A model generated the notes under the pieces. It worked only from the letters and a program-made list of their open reading frames with translations. It did not search any database and had not been told where the DNA came from. Below, one piece after another: positions 15,161-22,887 of a stretch of DNA of 64,000 bases. This DNA comes from Deltaproteobacteria bacterium. GTDB lineage: Bacteria; Desulfobacterota; GWC2-55-46. Location of the stretch: NCBI GenBank assembly GCA_016177845.1, contig JACOUO010000008.1:186001-250000 (forward strand), read 5' to 3'. How positions within the stretch are numbered: position 1 is the first letter of the stretch; every line of letters starts with the position of its first letter. The position numbers and the translations under genes are program-made.

Positions 15161-16339
15161 TCAGTTGATCTCCATAATATATAAATCACGACTGGTGCCC
15201 TTATTAAATTTTTTCCAATACCGCTGGTAAACTATCCGAGTTCCGTCCGGCGAAAGACCGTAAAACCCTCCCATATCAGGCCCGTCTAATATACACTCGG
15301 TCGTTGCCCGGCTTTGCGAAAAACGGCGGATGCACTTATCATCGCTTTCCTTGTAAACAATATCACCGCCGGGCAGCGTGGCGTATCTGATATGCGTATG
15401 CCTCAGGTCGAACTGCAATATTTCCTTGCAATTCAGCCCGCTCTGCTTAATGTCGCAGGTGTAAAAATAATACCTGTCTCTTCCCATCTCTCTTCCCATC
15501 TTTACTTCGCTATAGGATTCCCCTGTACTAAGAGATATCGTTTTGTTTTTTATTGCCACGGCGTCCCCAAGCTGCCCTTTGATATCAAGGTCACGGCCCG
15601 GAATAAACTCTTTTGCCCAGCCGCTCTCGCCGAAGATCTCCACTCCGAGGCTCACATTGCTCCCCTCGTCTAATATCATGGTTACTATGCCCGAAGAATC
15701 GGCGAGCCAGATCGGGTCAAGATGTGTCCATTCGCTCTTGAGCCAGCGCATCTCCCACGCCGGCTCCGGCATCTTAAACGGCGTATTATGCGTGCCCCCG
15801 AGTAATGCCTTTTTCCCGTCAGGGGATATAACATCGGCGAATTCAGGCCTGTCCCGTCTTGTGGCAAATTTTTCTACTTTGCCAGTGGACACTTCATAGC
15901 GGTACAGGTCCACAACATACCCCAGCCAATCGTGGCTACCCTCGAAATCCTCATCATCAGGCTCAACTCGTCCCTTGTCTATCCGCCAGCTCTTCCTGTC
16001 CACATATATGACCCACTTCCCGTCAGGCGTACAGTTCAATGGATATTTTTTTGTGCCGTCCGTGCTCACTGGTGTCCACCTTCCAGTTGCCAGATCCAAT
16101 AAATTTAAACCCCTTGTATAACCATAAATCAAAAGCCTGTCATTTCCGCACCACCTGATACTGGAAAAACCGAAGCCGATGTCGCGCGCAACGAGTCTCT
16201 CTTTTTTGGTGTTTGTTATAACCAAATTTTCAGGGCTTTGATTCTCAAATGCGGAACTATTTAAAACCGATGAGAAAAAGACGGATAGGCTTAAAAAAAT
16301 AATCAGGGGGATCATCTTGTATCTGCAAGAACTCATCAT
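15161..16339 (-). CDS. Secreted beta-propeller-like protein, cassette 2
   Basis: A 392-aa paralog of the cassette-1 propeller, with the same signal peptide (KMIPLIIFLSLSVFF core) and the same blade-like SPDGK and TPDGKWV repeats. Its intact frame stands beside a broken M23 gene. The cysteine pattern (RWCGNDR, LNCTPDG, CDIKQSGLNC, CIRRFSQS, CILDG) is shared with the paralogs and may form disulfides in the periplasm. Confidence 0.8.
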   Translation of the reverse strand: MMSSCRYKMIPLIIFLSLSVFFSSVLNSSAFENQSPENLVITNTKKERLVARDIGFGFSSIRWCGNDRLLIYGYTRGLNLLDLATGRWTPVSTDGTKKYPLNCTPDGKWVIYVDRKSWRIDKGRVEPDDEDFEGSHDWLGYVVDLYRYEVSTGKVEKFATRRDRPEFADVISPDGKKALLGGTHNTPFKMPEPAWEMRWLKSEWTHLDPIWLADSSGIVTMILDEGSNVSLGVEIFGESGWAKEFIPGRDLDIKGQLGDAVAIKNKTISLSTGESYSEVKMGREMGRDRYYFYTCDIKQSGLNCKEILQFDLRHTHIRYATLPGGDIVYKESDDKCIRRFSQSRATTECILDGPDMGGFYGLSPDGTRIVYQRYWKKFNKGTSRDLYIMEIN

Positions 16340-16376
16340 CGCTTTGCCTCTTTGTTATATAGATATAGTGTTTATT

Positions 16377-16441
16377 TGACCACGAAGGATACTAAGAGTA
16401 CTGTAGGTTGGGTTTCGCATAACCCGTTTGAATTTTCTGGT
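16377..16441 (-). repeat. Inverted tRNA-flank fragment at the cassette 2/3 junction
   Basis: Read on the minus strand, this stretch is CACCAGAAAATTCAAACGGG (end of the tRNA plus the left arm of its terminator), then GAAA, then CCCAACCTACAGTACTCTTA and the TCCTTCGTGGTC motif. It is the flank seen at 7811-7939 in collapsed and inverted form. It joins the cassette-3 M23 gene at a shared CCAGA, so this looks like a recombination junction. Confidence 0.8.
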
Positions 16442-16650
16442 GTATGATCGATAATGACCGTATATCCATAATTCCCGTCTTTAGGCACAAACGATGCTCT
16501 TTCTACCTTACCTCTCTCGCTCGCGTGGACTTCCGTTCCTTCCGGCGAACCGTAATCGATCCCGTAATGCGTACTGCCATTTTGGCGATGCGCACCAAAC
16601 CAGTCTTTTCTTTCATTAGTAACAGGCTGCATAAACTTTAATTTTCCCAT
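16439..16650 (-). pseudogene. M23 metallopeptidase, cassette 3, 3'-truncated
   Basis: Starts at the ATG at 16650 (AAGGAGGGACGG before it) and encodes MGKLKFMQPV...THYGIDYG...FVPKDGNYGYTVIIDHTPE. It is then cut off and continues for 20 codons into inverted tRNA-flank DNA. The first zinc ligands (HYGID) remain, but the AHLSS and HLHFE parts and the whole C-terminal domain are gone, so it cannot be an active peptidase. Confidence 0.88.
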
Positions 16651-16663
16651 CCGTCCCTCCTTA

Positions 16664-17817
16664 TCAGTTGACATCCATAATATATAAACCATAACCGAAG
16701 CCCTTATCAGGTTTTTTCAAATTCCGCCAGTAAGCTATCCGGCTTCCGTCCGGTGAGAGGCCGTAAAATCTACCAATGTTAGGCCCGTCTAATATACACT
16801 CGGCCTTCGCCTTGCTCTGCGAAAAACGGCGGATGCACTTATCATCGCTTTCCTTGTAAATAATATCCCCGTTTGGCAACACAGCATCTCTGATGTCCGT
16901 ATATCTAAGGTCGAACTCCAATATCTCCTTGCAACTAAGCCCGCTCTGTTTAATGTCGCAGGCGTAAAAATAATACCTGTTTCTTCCCATCTTTTCTTCA
17001 CTATAAGATTTAACCGAACGCATTGAGATCGTTTTGTTTTTTATCGCCATGGCATCCCCAAGTTGTCCTTTGATGTCAAGGTTTCGTCCCGGAATAAACT
17101 CTTTCGACCAGCCATCCTCTCCGAAAATCTCCACCCCCAGGCTCACATTGCTCCTCTCGTCAAATATCATAGTTACTATGCCCGATGAATCGGCGAGCCA
17201 TATCGGGGCGACATGGGCCCATTCGCTTTTGAGCCAGCGCATCTCCCACCTCGGCTCCGGCATCTTAAACGGCGTGTTGTGCGTGCCCCCGAGAAAGGCT
17301 TTTTTCCCGTCAGGAGATATAACATCAACTGATTCAGGCCTGTCCCGTCTCGTGGCAAACTTCTGCGCTTTGCCTGTTGACACCTCATAGCGGTACAGGT
17401 CCTCAACGTAGCCCTGCCACATGGCTTCACCCTCCATTTCATCTTCATCAGGCTCAACTCGCCCCCTATCTATACGCGCGCTCTTCCTGTCAACGTATAA
17501 GACCCACTTTCCATCAGGCGAACAGTTCAAGGGGTAATCGGTCTCTTTCGTACTGACAACGGTCCATTGACCCTTCAAGTCCAGCAACCGGAGTCCTTTA
17601 TCGCCATAGACTAAAAACCTGTCCTTCCCGCACCATCTGATATCGGAAGAGCCGAAACCGATATCGCGCGCAACGAGCCTTTCTTTTTTGGTGTTTGTAC
17701 CCGAGTTTTCAGGGCTTTGATTTTCAAGAGCAGAACTATTTAAAACAGATGAGAAAAAGACGGATAGGCTAAAAAAATAATCAGGGGGATCATCTTGTAT
17801 CTGCAAGAACTCATCAT
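16664..17817 (-). pseudogene. Secreted beta-propeller-like protein, cassette 3, frameshifted in the signal peptide
   Basis: From about residue 20 onward this matches its paralogs for 360 residues. The native ATG at 17817 and the conserved MMSSCRYKMIPL start are present. One T is missing in the CTTAAAAAAA run near 17770, so the signal sequence is out of frame with the rest. The surviving frame could only start at an internal ATG (17806, MQIQDDPPDY), giving a poor export signal. The mature part is free of stops. Confidence 0.82.
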
Positions 17818-17848
17818 CGCTTTGCCTCTTTGTTATATAGATATAGGA

Positions 17849-17948
17849 ACCCGTTTTTCTTTTCCGAGCTTCAAGTAAACGGCTATTGAAAATGTAAGGG
17901 GTTTCGCTACGCTAACCCAACCAACAGTACTCTTAGTATCCTTCGTGG
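17849..17948 (+). repeat. tRNA terminator remnant and repeat at the cassette 3/4 junction
   Basis: AACCCGTTTTTCTTT (the right arm and T run of the tRNA-Ala terminator) follows directly after the cassette-3 upstream sequence TATATAGATATAGG. Then come the palindromic repeat GGGGTTTCGCTACGCTAACCC and the TCCTTCGTGGTCAAATCC motif, as at 7882-7945. No tRNA sequence itself is left here, so the junction is the scar of a lost attachment site. Confidence 0.75.
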
Positions 17949-18629
17949 TCAAATCCGGATTTTCATTTCAATGGTCTCGTTCCCATTGCCGAAACAACCT
18001 ACATTCTTTCCGTCCACCATAATCTGCAATCGGAATTCCTCATCCAGCTTAAGATCCATCCTGTCAAGTATTTCTTCCAGATACTGCTCGCTTATAGGAT
18101 GGTCACCGACGGTGCCGTTCACTTCGAGATCAGGATTGCCAAAATAGCCGTCCGGGTTTACTCGGTTCACATGCCCGTTGTAACCGGTGCCCCCTTCACT
18201 GTTCCAGTTCATTTTCCCGGATTCCCGGGTGTCTATCACCTCGAAATGGAGATGGAACTGGCGGCCGGTATTCCTGTAAAAACTTGCCGTGCCTGTGTTG
18301 CCGGACAATCCTATCGCCTGCTCCTGGCTGACCATATCGCCACAACTCACATTCAAGCTGGAAAGATGCGCATAGAGCGTATAGATATGCCTCTCATTAT
18401 CGCTGGCCTCAGGGGTATGGTCGATGATCACTGTATATCCATAATTCCCGTCTTTAGGCACAAACGACGCCCTTACGACCTTGCCGCGCTCACTCGCACG
18501 GATTTCCGTGCCCGCAGGTGAATCGTAATCGATCCCGTAATGAGTCCTGCCGTCCTTGCGGATCTCACCGAATCCATCATTTCTTTCTATATTTTTGTTT
18601 ACCGGTTCCTTGAAATATAATTTTCCCAT
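17949..18629 (-). CDS. M23 (LytM-type) metallopeptidase without signal peptide, cassette 4 (intact)
   Basis: A 226-aa protein, the only complete M23 copy in the array. M23 peptidases cut glycine-rich or other peptide cross-links in peptidoglycan using zinc. The expected residues are all present: H30 and D34 (HYGID) and H127 (second H of HLHFE) as zinc ligands, with H87 (YAHLS) and H125 as catalytic residues. A C-terminal domain of about 60 residues (VGDHPISEQYLEEILDR... to EMKIRI) has no match I recognise. There is no signal peptide or membrane segment. AAAAAGGAGACGG precedes the ATG. It lies 22 nt after the secreted propeller gene. Confidence 0.88.
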   Translation of the reverse strand: MGKLYFKEPVNKNIERNDGFGEIRKDGRTHYGIDYDSPAGTEIRASERGKVVRASFVPKDGNYGYTVIIDHTPEASDNERHIYTLYAHLSSLNVSCGDMVSQEQAIGLSGNTGTASFYRNTGRQFHLHFEVIDTRESGKMNWNSEGGTGYNGHVNRVNPDGYFGNPDLEVNGTVGDHPISEQYLEEILDRMDLKLDEEFRLQIMVDGKNVGCFGNGNETIEMKIRI

Positions 18630-18651
18630 CCGTCTCCTTTTTATTGCTACC

Positions 18652-19818
18652 TTACTGGTTGATCTCCATTATATATAAATCGTAACTGGTGCCCTTGTTC
18701 TCTTTTTTTTCATAGCGCTCGTACACTATCCGGCTTCCGTCCGGCGACAGCCCGTAAAATCTACCCATATTAGGCCCGCCTGATATACACTCGGCCTTTG
18801 CCCGGCTTTGCGAAAAACGGCGGATGCACTTATCGTCGCTTTCCTTATAGACTATATCCCCGTCAGGCAATACAGCATATCTGATGTCCGTATATCTCAG
18901 GTCGAACTCTAATATTTCCTTGCAATTCAGCCCGCTCCGTTTAATATCGCAGGCATAAAAAAAATACCTGTTTCTTCCCATCTCTCTTCCCATCTTTACT
19001 TCGCTATAGGATTCGACCGTAAGCAAAGAGATCGTTTTATTTTTAATGGCGATGGCGTCCCCAAGCCGCCCTTTGATGTCAAAGTCGCGGCCCGGAATAA
19101 AGTCCCTGGACCAGCCGTTCTCACCGAAAATCTCCACCCCCAGGCTCATATTTTTCTTCTCGTCGGATACCATAGTAACTATGCCCGATGAATCGGCAAA
19201 CCATACCGGGTCGAAATGGACCCATTCGTTCTTTAGCCAGCGCATTCCCCACTTCGGCTCCCGCATCTTAAACGGCGTATTATGCCTGCCTCCGATAAAG
19301 GCCTTTACCCCGTCCGGAGATACTATATCCAACAAATTGGGCCTGTCACGCACAATGGCAAATACCTGCCTTTTGCCTGTAGCTACTTCGTAACGGACTA
19401 AATCTTCCACAAAACCCTGCCACTCGCTTTCACCCTCGATCTCATCATCAGGAGGAGCGACTCGTCCCCTGTCTATCCGCCAGCTTTTCCTGTCAACATA
19501 TATGACCCATTCTCCGTCAGGCGAACAGTTCAAAGGGTAATCGGTTTGCTTCGTACTTACAAAAGTCCATTGCCCTTTCAAGTCAAGCAACCTCAGCCCT
19601 TTATCTCCATAGATCAGAAGCCTGTCATTGCCGCACCACCTGACGCTGGCAACCTCGAAGCCGATGTCGCGCGCAACGAGTCTTTCTTTTTTGGCTGTTA
19701 CATTCGAATTTGGGCTTTGATTTTCAAGCGCAGCACTATTTAAAACAGATGAGAAAAAGACGGATAGGCTTAAAAAAATAATCAGGGGGATCATCTTGTA
19801 TCTGCAAGAACTCATCAT
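18652..19818 (-). CDS. Secreted beta-propeller-like protein, cassette 4 (intact)
   Basis: A 388-aa paralog of the proteins at 8595, 15161 and 16664, with an intact signal peptide (KMIPLIIFLSLSVFF core, about 30 residues) and propeller-like SPDG repeats. It diverges more from the other three in the middle (QGFVEDLVRYEVATGKRQ). It is the upstream gene of the only complete cassette. No enzymatic motif is seen; a binding or inhibitory role toward a partner protein is possible. Confidence 0.8.
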   Translation of the reverse strand: MMSSCRYKMIPLIIFLSLSVFFSSVLNSAALENQSPNSNVTAKKERLVARDIGFEVASVRWCGNDRLLIYGDKGLRLLDLKGQWTFVSTKQTDYPLNCSPDGEWVIYVDRKSWRIDRGRVAPPDDEIEGESEWQGFVEDLVRYEVATGKRQVFAIVRDRPNLLDIVSPDGVKAFIGGRHNTPFKMREPKWGMRWLKNEWVHFDPVWFADSSGIVTMVSDEKKNMSLGVEIFGENGWSRDFIPGRDFDIKGRLGDAIAIKNKTISLLTVESYSEVKMGREMGRNRYFFYACDIKRSGLNCKEILEFDLRYTDIRYAVLPDGDIVYKESDDKCIRRFSQSRAKAECISGGPNMGRFYGLSPDGSRIVYERYEKKENKGTSYDLYIMEINQ

Positions 19819-20080
19819 CGCTTTGCCTCTTTGTTATATAGTATAGTGTTTATTTTCTATACTTGATCTTCTATCTAATTATTTCTATTACTGAATTCAG
19901 CAAATTTTATTCTACCTTTAAATATATTCATTCACATTCGGGTTTAAATTCAATCCCAAGCATCTTAACTCAATCTTTAACTTAATCGCAATAAATTTGC
20001 AATAAAAAGCCTACTATGGTGTGTTCGGCTGACCTGCCCTTTAAGGGCCCGACCGGGAATATATTATTGATAAGTACCAA
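19819..20080. promoter_or_regulatory. Upstream region of cassette 4
   Basis: A+T-rich, homologous to 9820-10060 upstream of cassette 1, including the GCTTTGCCTCTTTGTTATATAG leader shared by cassettes 2-4 immediately before the propeller ATG. The promoter must lie here; no single -35/-10 pair stands out. No gene is seen. Confidence 0.55.
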
Positions 20081-20210
20081 TATTGTTGTAGACGGGAAGG
20101 GAATTAAGGGGAATTGAAGAAATAACGAGAAAACAAATAACCCTTGATTTTTAAGTCAAAAACGGAAAGTCAGGCCAAATCAACGGATTATAGTTTTTTG
20201 CTCTTCCGGA
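20081..20210 (+). repeat. Conserved att-flanking block, copy 5
   Basis: A shortened version keeping one TGTTGTAGACGGGAAGG motif, AACCCTTGATTTTTAAGTC and TATAGTTTTTTGCTCTTCCGG before the tRNA fragment. From 20143 it is nearly identical to copy 3. Confidence 0.72.
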
Positions 20211-20254
20211 TGGCAGTCTTGAGGTCAGGGGTTCGATCCCCCTCTGCTCCATCA
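20211..20254 (+). repeat. tRNA-Ala 3' fragment, att-like copy 5 (right end of the island)
   Basis: 44 nt matching the tRNA-Ala 3' half, with CCATCA instead of CCACCA. A degenerate hairpin (GGGGTTACGCTGCGCTAACCCC) follows. No further copy is found to the right, so this is the distal boundary of the tRNA-anchored region. Confidence 0.92.
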
Positions 20255-20318
20255 GAAAAAACAAAGGGGTTACGCTGCGCTAACCCCAAACATACAGCTT
20301 CAACCATATGCGCCCACT

Positions 20319-20346
20319 TTGACATAAGTCCCTGTACTGCTATATG
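20319..20346 (+). promoter_or_regulatory. Possible promoter of the small ORF at 20376
   Basis: TTGACA at 20319-20324, then TATATG at 20341-20346 with a 16-nt spacer, ending 29 nt before the start codon. The -35 match is perfect and the -10 match moderate. Confidence 0.5.
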
Positions 20347-20375
20347 CTTAGGATAAAGATAATCCTGAGGCAATC

Positions 20376-20528
20376 ATGGAAGACATACTTAAGTATATGG
20401 CGTTGATATTGATCAATGTACTGATCAACCTTTACTGGAAAAGAAGAAGAAAAAGCATCGTGAACCGAATCGCCGGAGATCAGCCCCTTAGAATCGAGAT
20501 CACATTTCTTAAAATCTCAAATCAATAA
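20376..20528 (+). CDS. Small hypothetical membrane protein (50 aa)
   Basis: MEDILKYMALILINVLINLY forms one hydrophobic helix, followed by a strongly basic WKRRRKS stop-transfer stretch and a short cytoplasmic tail to a TAA. TGAGG lies 5 nt before the ATG, and a promoter-like pair lies upstream. No family is recognised. Coding status is supported only by this layout. Confidence 0.5.
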   Translation: MEDILKYMALILINVLINLYWKRRRKSIVNRIAGDQPLRIEITFLKISNQ

Positions 20529-20743
20529 TTCAATTCAGGCAAATGGTTTGTATTTAATCGGCTGAAGGCAGGTTTTCTAAGGCCTACGGCCCTCACCATG
20601 ATATAAAAAACTACAATTCCTTGGACATTTCAGCATTCATTTGGTAAAATTTCCTTTCATATACAAATTCTTACGAGCCTATACTCTCCCTCCAAATTAC
20701 GGCAGAGATAAAATATAAGAGAGGCTCCCTAAAGCTATAAATT
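20529..20743. other. Intergenic region, no gene seen
   Basis: 215 bp between the small ORF and the NosD-like gene. A+T-rich; it presumably holds the promoter of the following gene, but no convincing -35/-10 pair or hairpin was found. Confidence 0.4.
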
Positions 20744-21562
20744 ATGCTTAAATCCCTTATTAAGATAATCCTTATATTGCTCGCCCTGCTCCCTTTTGGT
20801 ACTGAACTTAAGGCAGCGGAAATCCGTGTTCCAGAGAACTATAAAACCATCACAGAGGCGGTGGCAAATTCCCTGCCCAATGATGTAATACTCGTCAATG
20901 ACGGAATATATAACGAAAACCTTATTATAAGCACCCCTCTTTCGCTTAAGGCCCTTAAAGGCCCTGAGTCCACTATCATCAACGCAAATGACAAGAGCAA
21001 ACACTCCATAACAGTACTTAAGACAACTGATGTTGCCATTTCAGGCTTTTCCATTACCGGCTCTGAAAAATCAGGCATCTTCGTCTCAAATTCATCCAAT
21101 GTAACTCTCACCGGTAATAAGACCCTTTACAACAATATCGGCATTACGCTCTCGCACTCGACAAACAACACACTGAAAGAGAATGAAGCAAACCACAATA
21201 TAGGTTACGGGATATATCTTGATAACTCCAACGGCAATCTTATAGAGAACAACTCTGCGAGCAGGAATGAGGACAAGGGCTTCTTCGTAAGCATGTCCAA
21301 TGAAAACACCATAATCAACAACAATGTGAACCTAAACGCCTGGGACGGCATTATGCTGTGGTCCTCTAACCGCAACATTATCCATGAGAACAGGACGCTC
21401 AGGAATACATACGGACTGGTCATAAGCGAATCAACAGAAAACGATGTGGCAGACAATACAACACTGCCGAACATTTTTATAATCATGCCGATTATACTTC
21501 TATACCTCGGGATAATTTCCTATTGGGTGCAGAAGAATATACTCAGGCTTATTTACAAGTAG
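20744..21562 (+). CDS. Exported right-handed beta-helix (NosD/CASH-type) protein with C-terminal membrane anchor
   Basis: 272 aa. Residues 1-25 form a signal peptide (IIKIILILLALLPFG-like core, then ELKAAE). The middle (about 35-235) consists of beta-helix coils with recurring N-rich turns (SNVTLTGNKT, STNNTLKENE, SNGNLIENNS, SNENTIINNN), as in NosD and other carbohydrate-binding/sugar-hydrolysis repeats. A hydrophobic segment near 243-262 anchors the C-terminus. In nitrous oxide reducers NosD helps copper-site maturation, but no nos genes are seen here, so a general surface or periplasmic role is likelier. The start lacks a clear ribosome binding site. Confidence 0.8.
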   Translation: MLKSLIKIILILLALLPFGTELKAAEIRVPENYKTITEAVANSLPNDVILVNDGIYNENLIISTPLSLKALKGPESTIINANDKSKHSITVLKTTDVAISGFSITGSEKSGIFVSNSSNVTLTGNKTLYNNIGITLSHSTNNTLKENEANHNIGYGIYLDNSNGNLIENNSASRNEDKGFFVSMSNENTIINNNVNLNAWDGIMLWSSNRNIIHENRTLRNTYGLVISESTENDVADNTTLPNIFIIMPIILLYLGIISYWVQKNILRLIYK

Positions 21563-21573
21563 AGGCTTAATCC

Positions 21574-21948
21574 ATGTTTGAAATGCTCAAGATATTCTCA
21601 AGCGTCCCGATGGTACTCGCCGCGCTTGGGCTGATACTTGCCACCTCAAGCTTCATAAGCGGGCTGCAGCTTACAAGGGGCGCAAATATCATAGAAGGCA
21701 AGATACACAGGTATAACGGCTTTACAAGCATGAGCCTGTACCTTACGCTTGCTGTAATCTCAATGGTCGATAACGGCATCAGGTTCGTACCTCTTATGGC
21801 CTGGATGACAGGGCTTTTGATAATTCTGACCAAGCTCTGGATAGTACGCAAAAAGAGAAGGAGAAGGGCCTATAAATATGTAAGCTGGATAGGCGGGACA
21901 ATGATCTTGATGTGGCTCTATCTGGTCATTATACATATACCGATCTAA
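21574..21948 (+). CDS. Hypothetical integral membrane protein (124 aa)
   Basis: Four hydrophobic segments (about residues 10-30, 50-70, 72-90 and 103-120), separated by a basic RKKRRRRAYK loop at about 92-101. AGAGG lies shortly before the ATG, and the gene starts 11 nt after the NosD-like stop codon, so they are probably cotranscribed. No family is recognised. Confidence 0.7.
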   Translation: MFEMLKIFSSVPMVLAALGLILATSSFISGLQLTRGANIIEGKIHRYNGFTSMSLYLTLAVISMVDNGIRFVPLMAWMTGLLIILTKLWIVRKKRRRRAYKYVSWIGGTMILMWLYLVIIHIPI

Positions 21949-21974
21949 ACAGAATTGCTTTTTTAAAAAAATAA

Positions 21975-22006
21975 AAATGCCGAAAGGCTTTAGCCCTTCG
22001 GCATTT
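21975..22006. terminator. Bidirectional terminator between the membrane gene and the hemerythrin gene
   Basis: Stem AAATGCCGAA-GGCT / AGCC-TTCGGCATTT with T runs on both strands. It lies between converging genes and can serve both. Confidence 0.88.
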
Positions 22007-22036
22007 TTTCATTTCTTAATTTCTAATGGTTACTGA

Positions 22037-22855
22037 TTAATGACAGCAGCCTGTGCCTGAGTTCACTTCCCTGAAGGCGTTTATGCTCTCATCTATGAAG
22101 TGGCGCTTCGCTTTCGCTGCCTTTCTTTCTTCGGCAATCTTCTGACGGTCGCCTGCCTCTATGGGCACATAATTCTCTTGAGCCTTTTTCATGCCTTCCA
22201 GAATTGAAACCCTGTGAGATTCATCGATGCATTTGCCGATTATCTCAAAGAACTCAAGGTTCTCCTTGCGGATATGGCTCCTGAGGCTTACTATCATCGA
22301 GATTATAATGCTGTCGGAAATCTCACCGTCTTCAAGAGCAGTCCTGAAGTTATGAAGGAGCGAAAGCACTTCCCTGTGGTCTTCCTTTATGATGGAGACA
22401 AGCGCGTCTCCGAAAGTCACCAGGTTCTGCAAAGCCGGGAACAATACCTCTTCTTCCTTTATGCCCGAATGGAGAATCAGGTCGTTCTCAAGCTCTGTGC
22501 AAGCTGTCCAAAGGGCATCGATATCCCTTATGCGGAGCTGGTCTTCAACCTTTTCCATTTTGGCAAGGATGACCTTATGCTCGGCCATAAGGAGTGTAAT
22601 CGGGTGCTCCTCAGGGTTTGCAAAATCCAGATCCTGACTGTCAAACTCCTCAGCCTCTTTCATGGCAACTATCTTGAAGGTCTGAGAGAAACCAAGTCGG
22701 CAGAACCCCTTGGGGCTCTTGAAAAATTCTTTTTCGCTGGACGCTGCTAAATCTTTCAGATAGTCCTCATTAAGAGCAATACTACCTTCCCTGCAGTTTG
22801 CGCAGCAGGAAGAATGCATGCAGCGATATTTTACCTCTACTTTATTTGTTGACAT
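22037..22855 (-). CDS. Hemerythrin HHE-domain protein with Cys-rich N- and C-termini
   Basis: 272 aa. A four-helix hemerythrin-like domain (about residues 80-215) shows likely diiron ligands: H84 or H93, H129 with E134-E136, H160, H194 and E198. Cysteines cluster at the N-terminus (C12, C17, C18, C21, C52) and C-terminus (CCH at the end), which might bind another metal. HHE proteins bind oxygen, nitric oxide or iron. The neighbourhood of nitrate reductase suggests a role under nitrosative stress. CCGGAGG precedes the ATG. Confidence 0.88.
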   Translation of the reverse strand: MSTNKVEVKYRCMHSSCCANCREGSIALNEDYLKDLAASSEKEFFKSPKGFCRLGFSQTFKIVAMKEAEEFDSQDLDFANPEEHPITLLMAEHKVILAKMEKVEDQLRIRDIDALWTACTELENDLILHSGIKEEEVLFPALQNLVTFGDALVSIIKEDHREVLSLLHNFRTALEDGEISDSIIISMIVSLRSHIRKENLEFFEIIGKCIDESHRVSILEGMKKAQENYVPIEAGDRQKIAEERKAAKAKRHFIDESINAFREVNSGTGCCH

Positions 22856-22887
22856 GTCAAACCTCCGGTGGAAACAACACCTTGTAC

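Noticed and set aside
7772-20254. CRISPR-like array from the repeated 44-nt units
   Set aside because: The repeats are kilobases apart, derive from a tRNA gene and have gene-sized segments between them. No cas genes are present.
20744-21562. Assignment of the beta-helix protein as true NosD of nitrous oxide reduction
   Set aside because: No nosZ, nosF, nosY or nosL genes occur nearby, and the beta-helix repeat is shared by many unrelated exported proteins.
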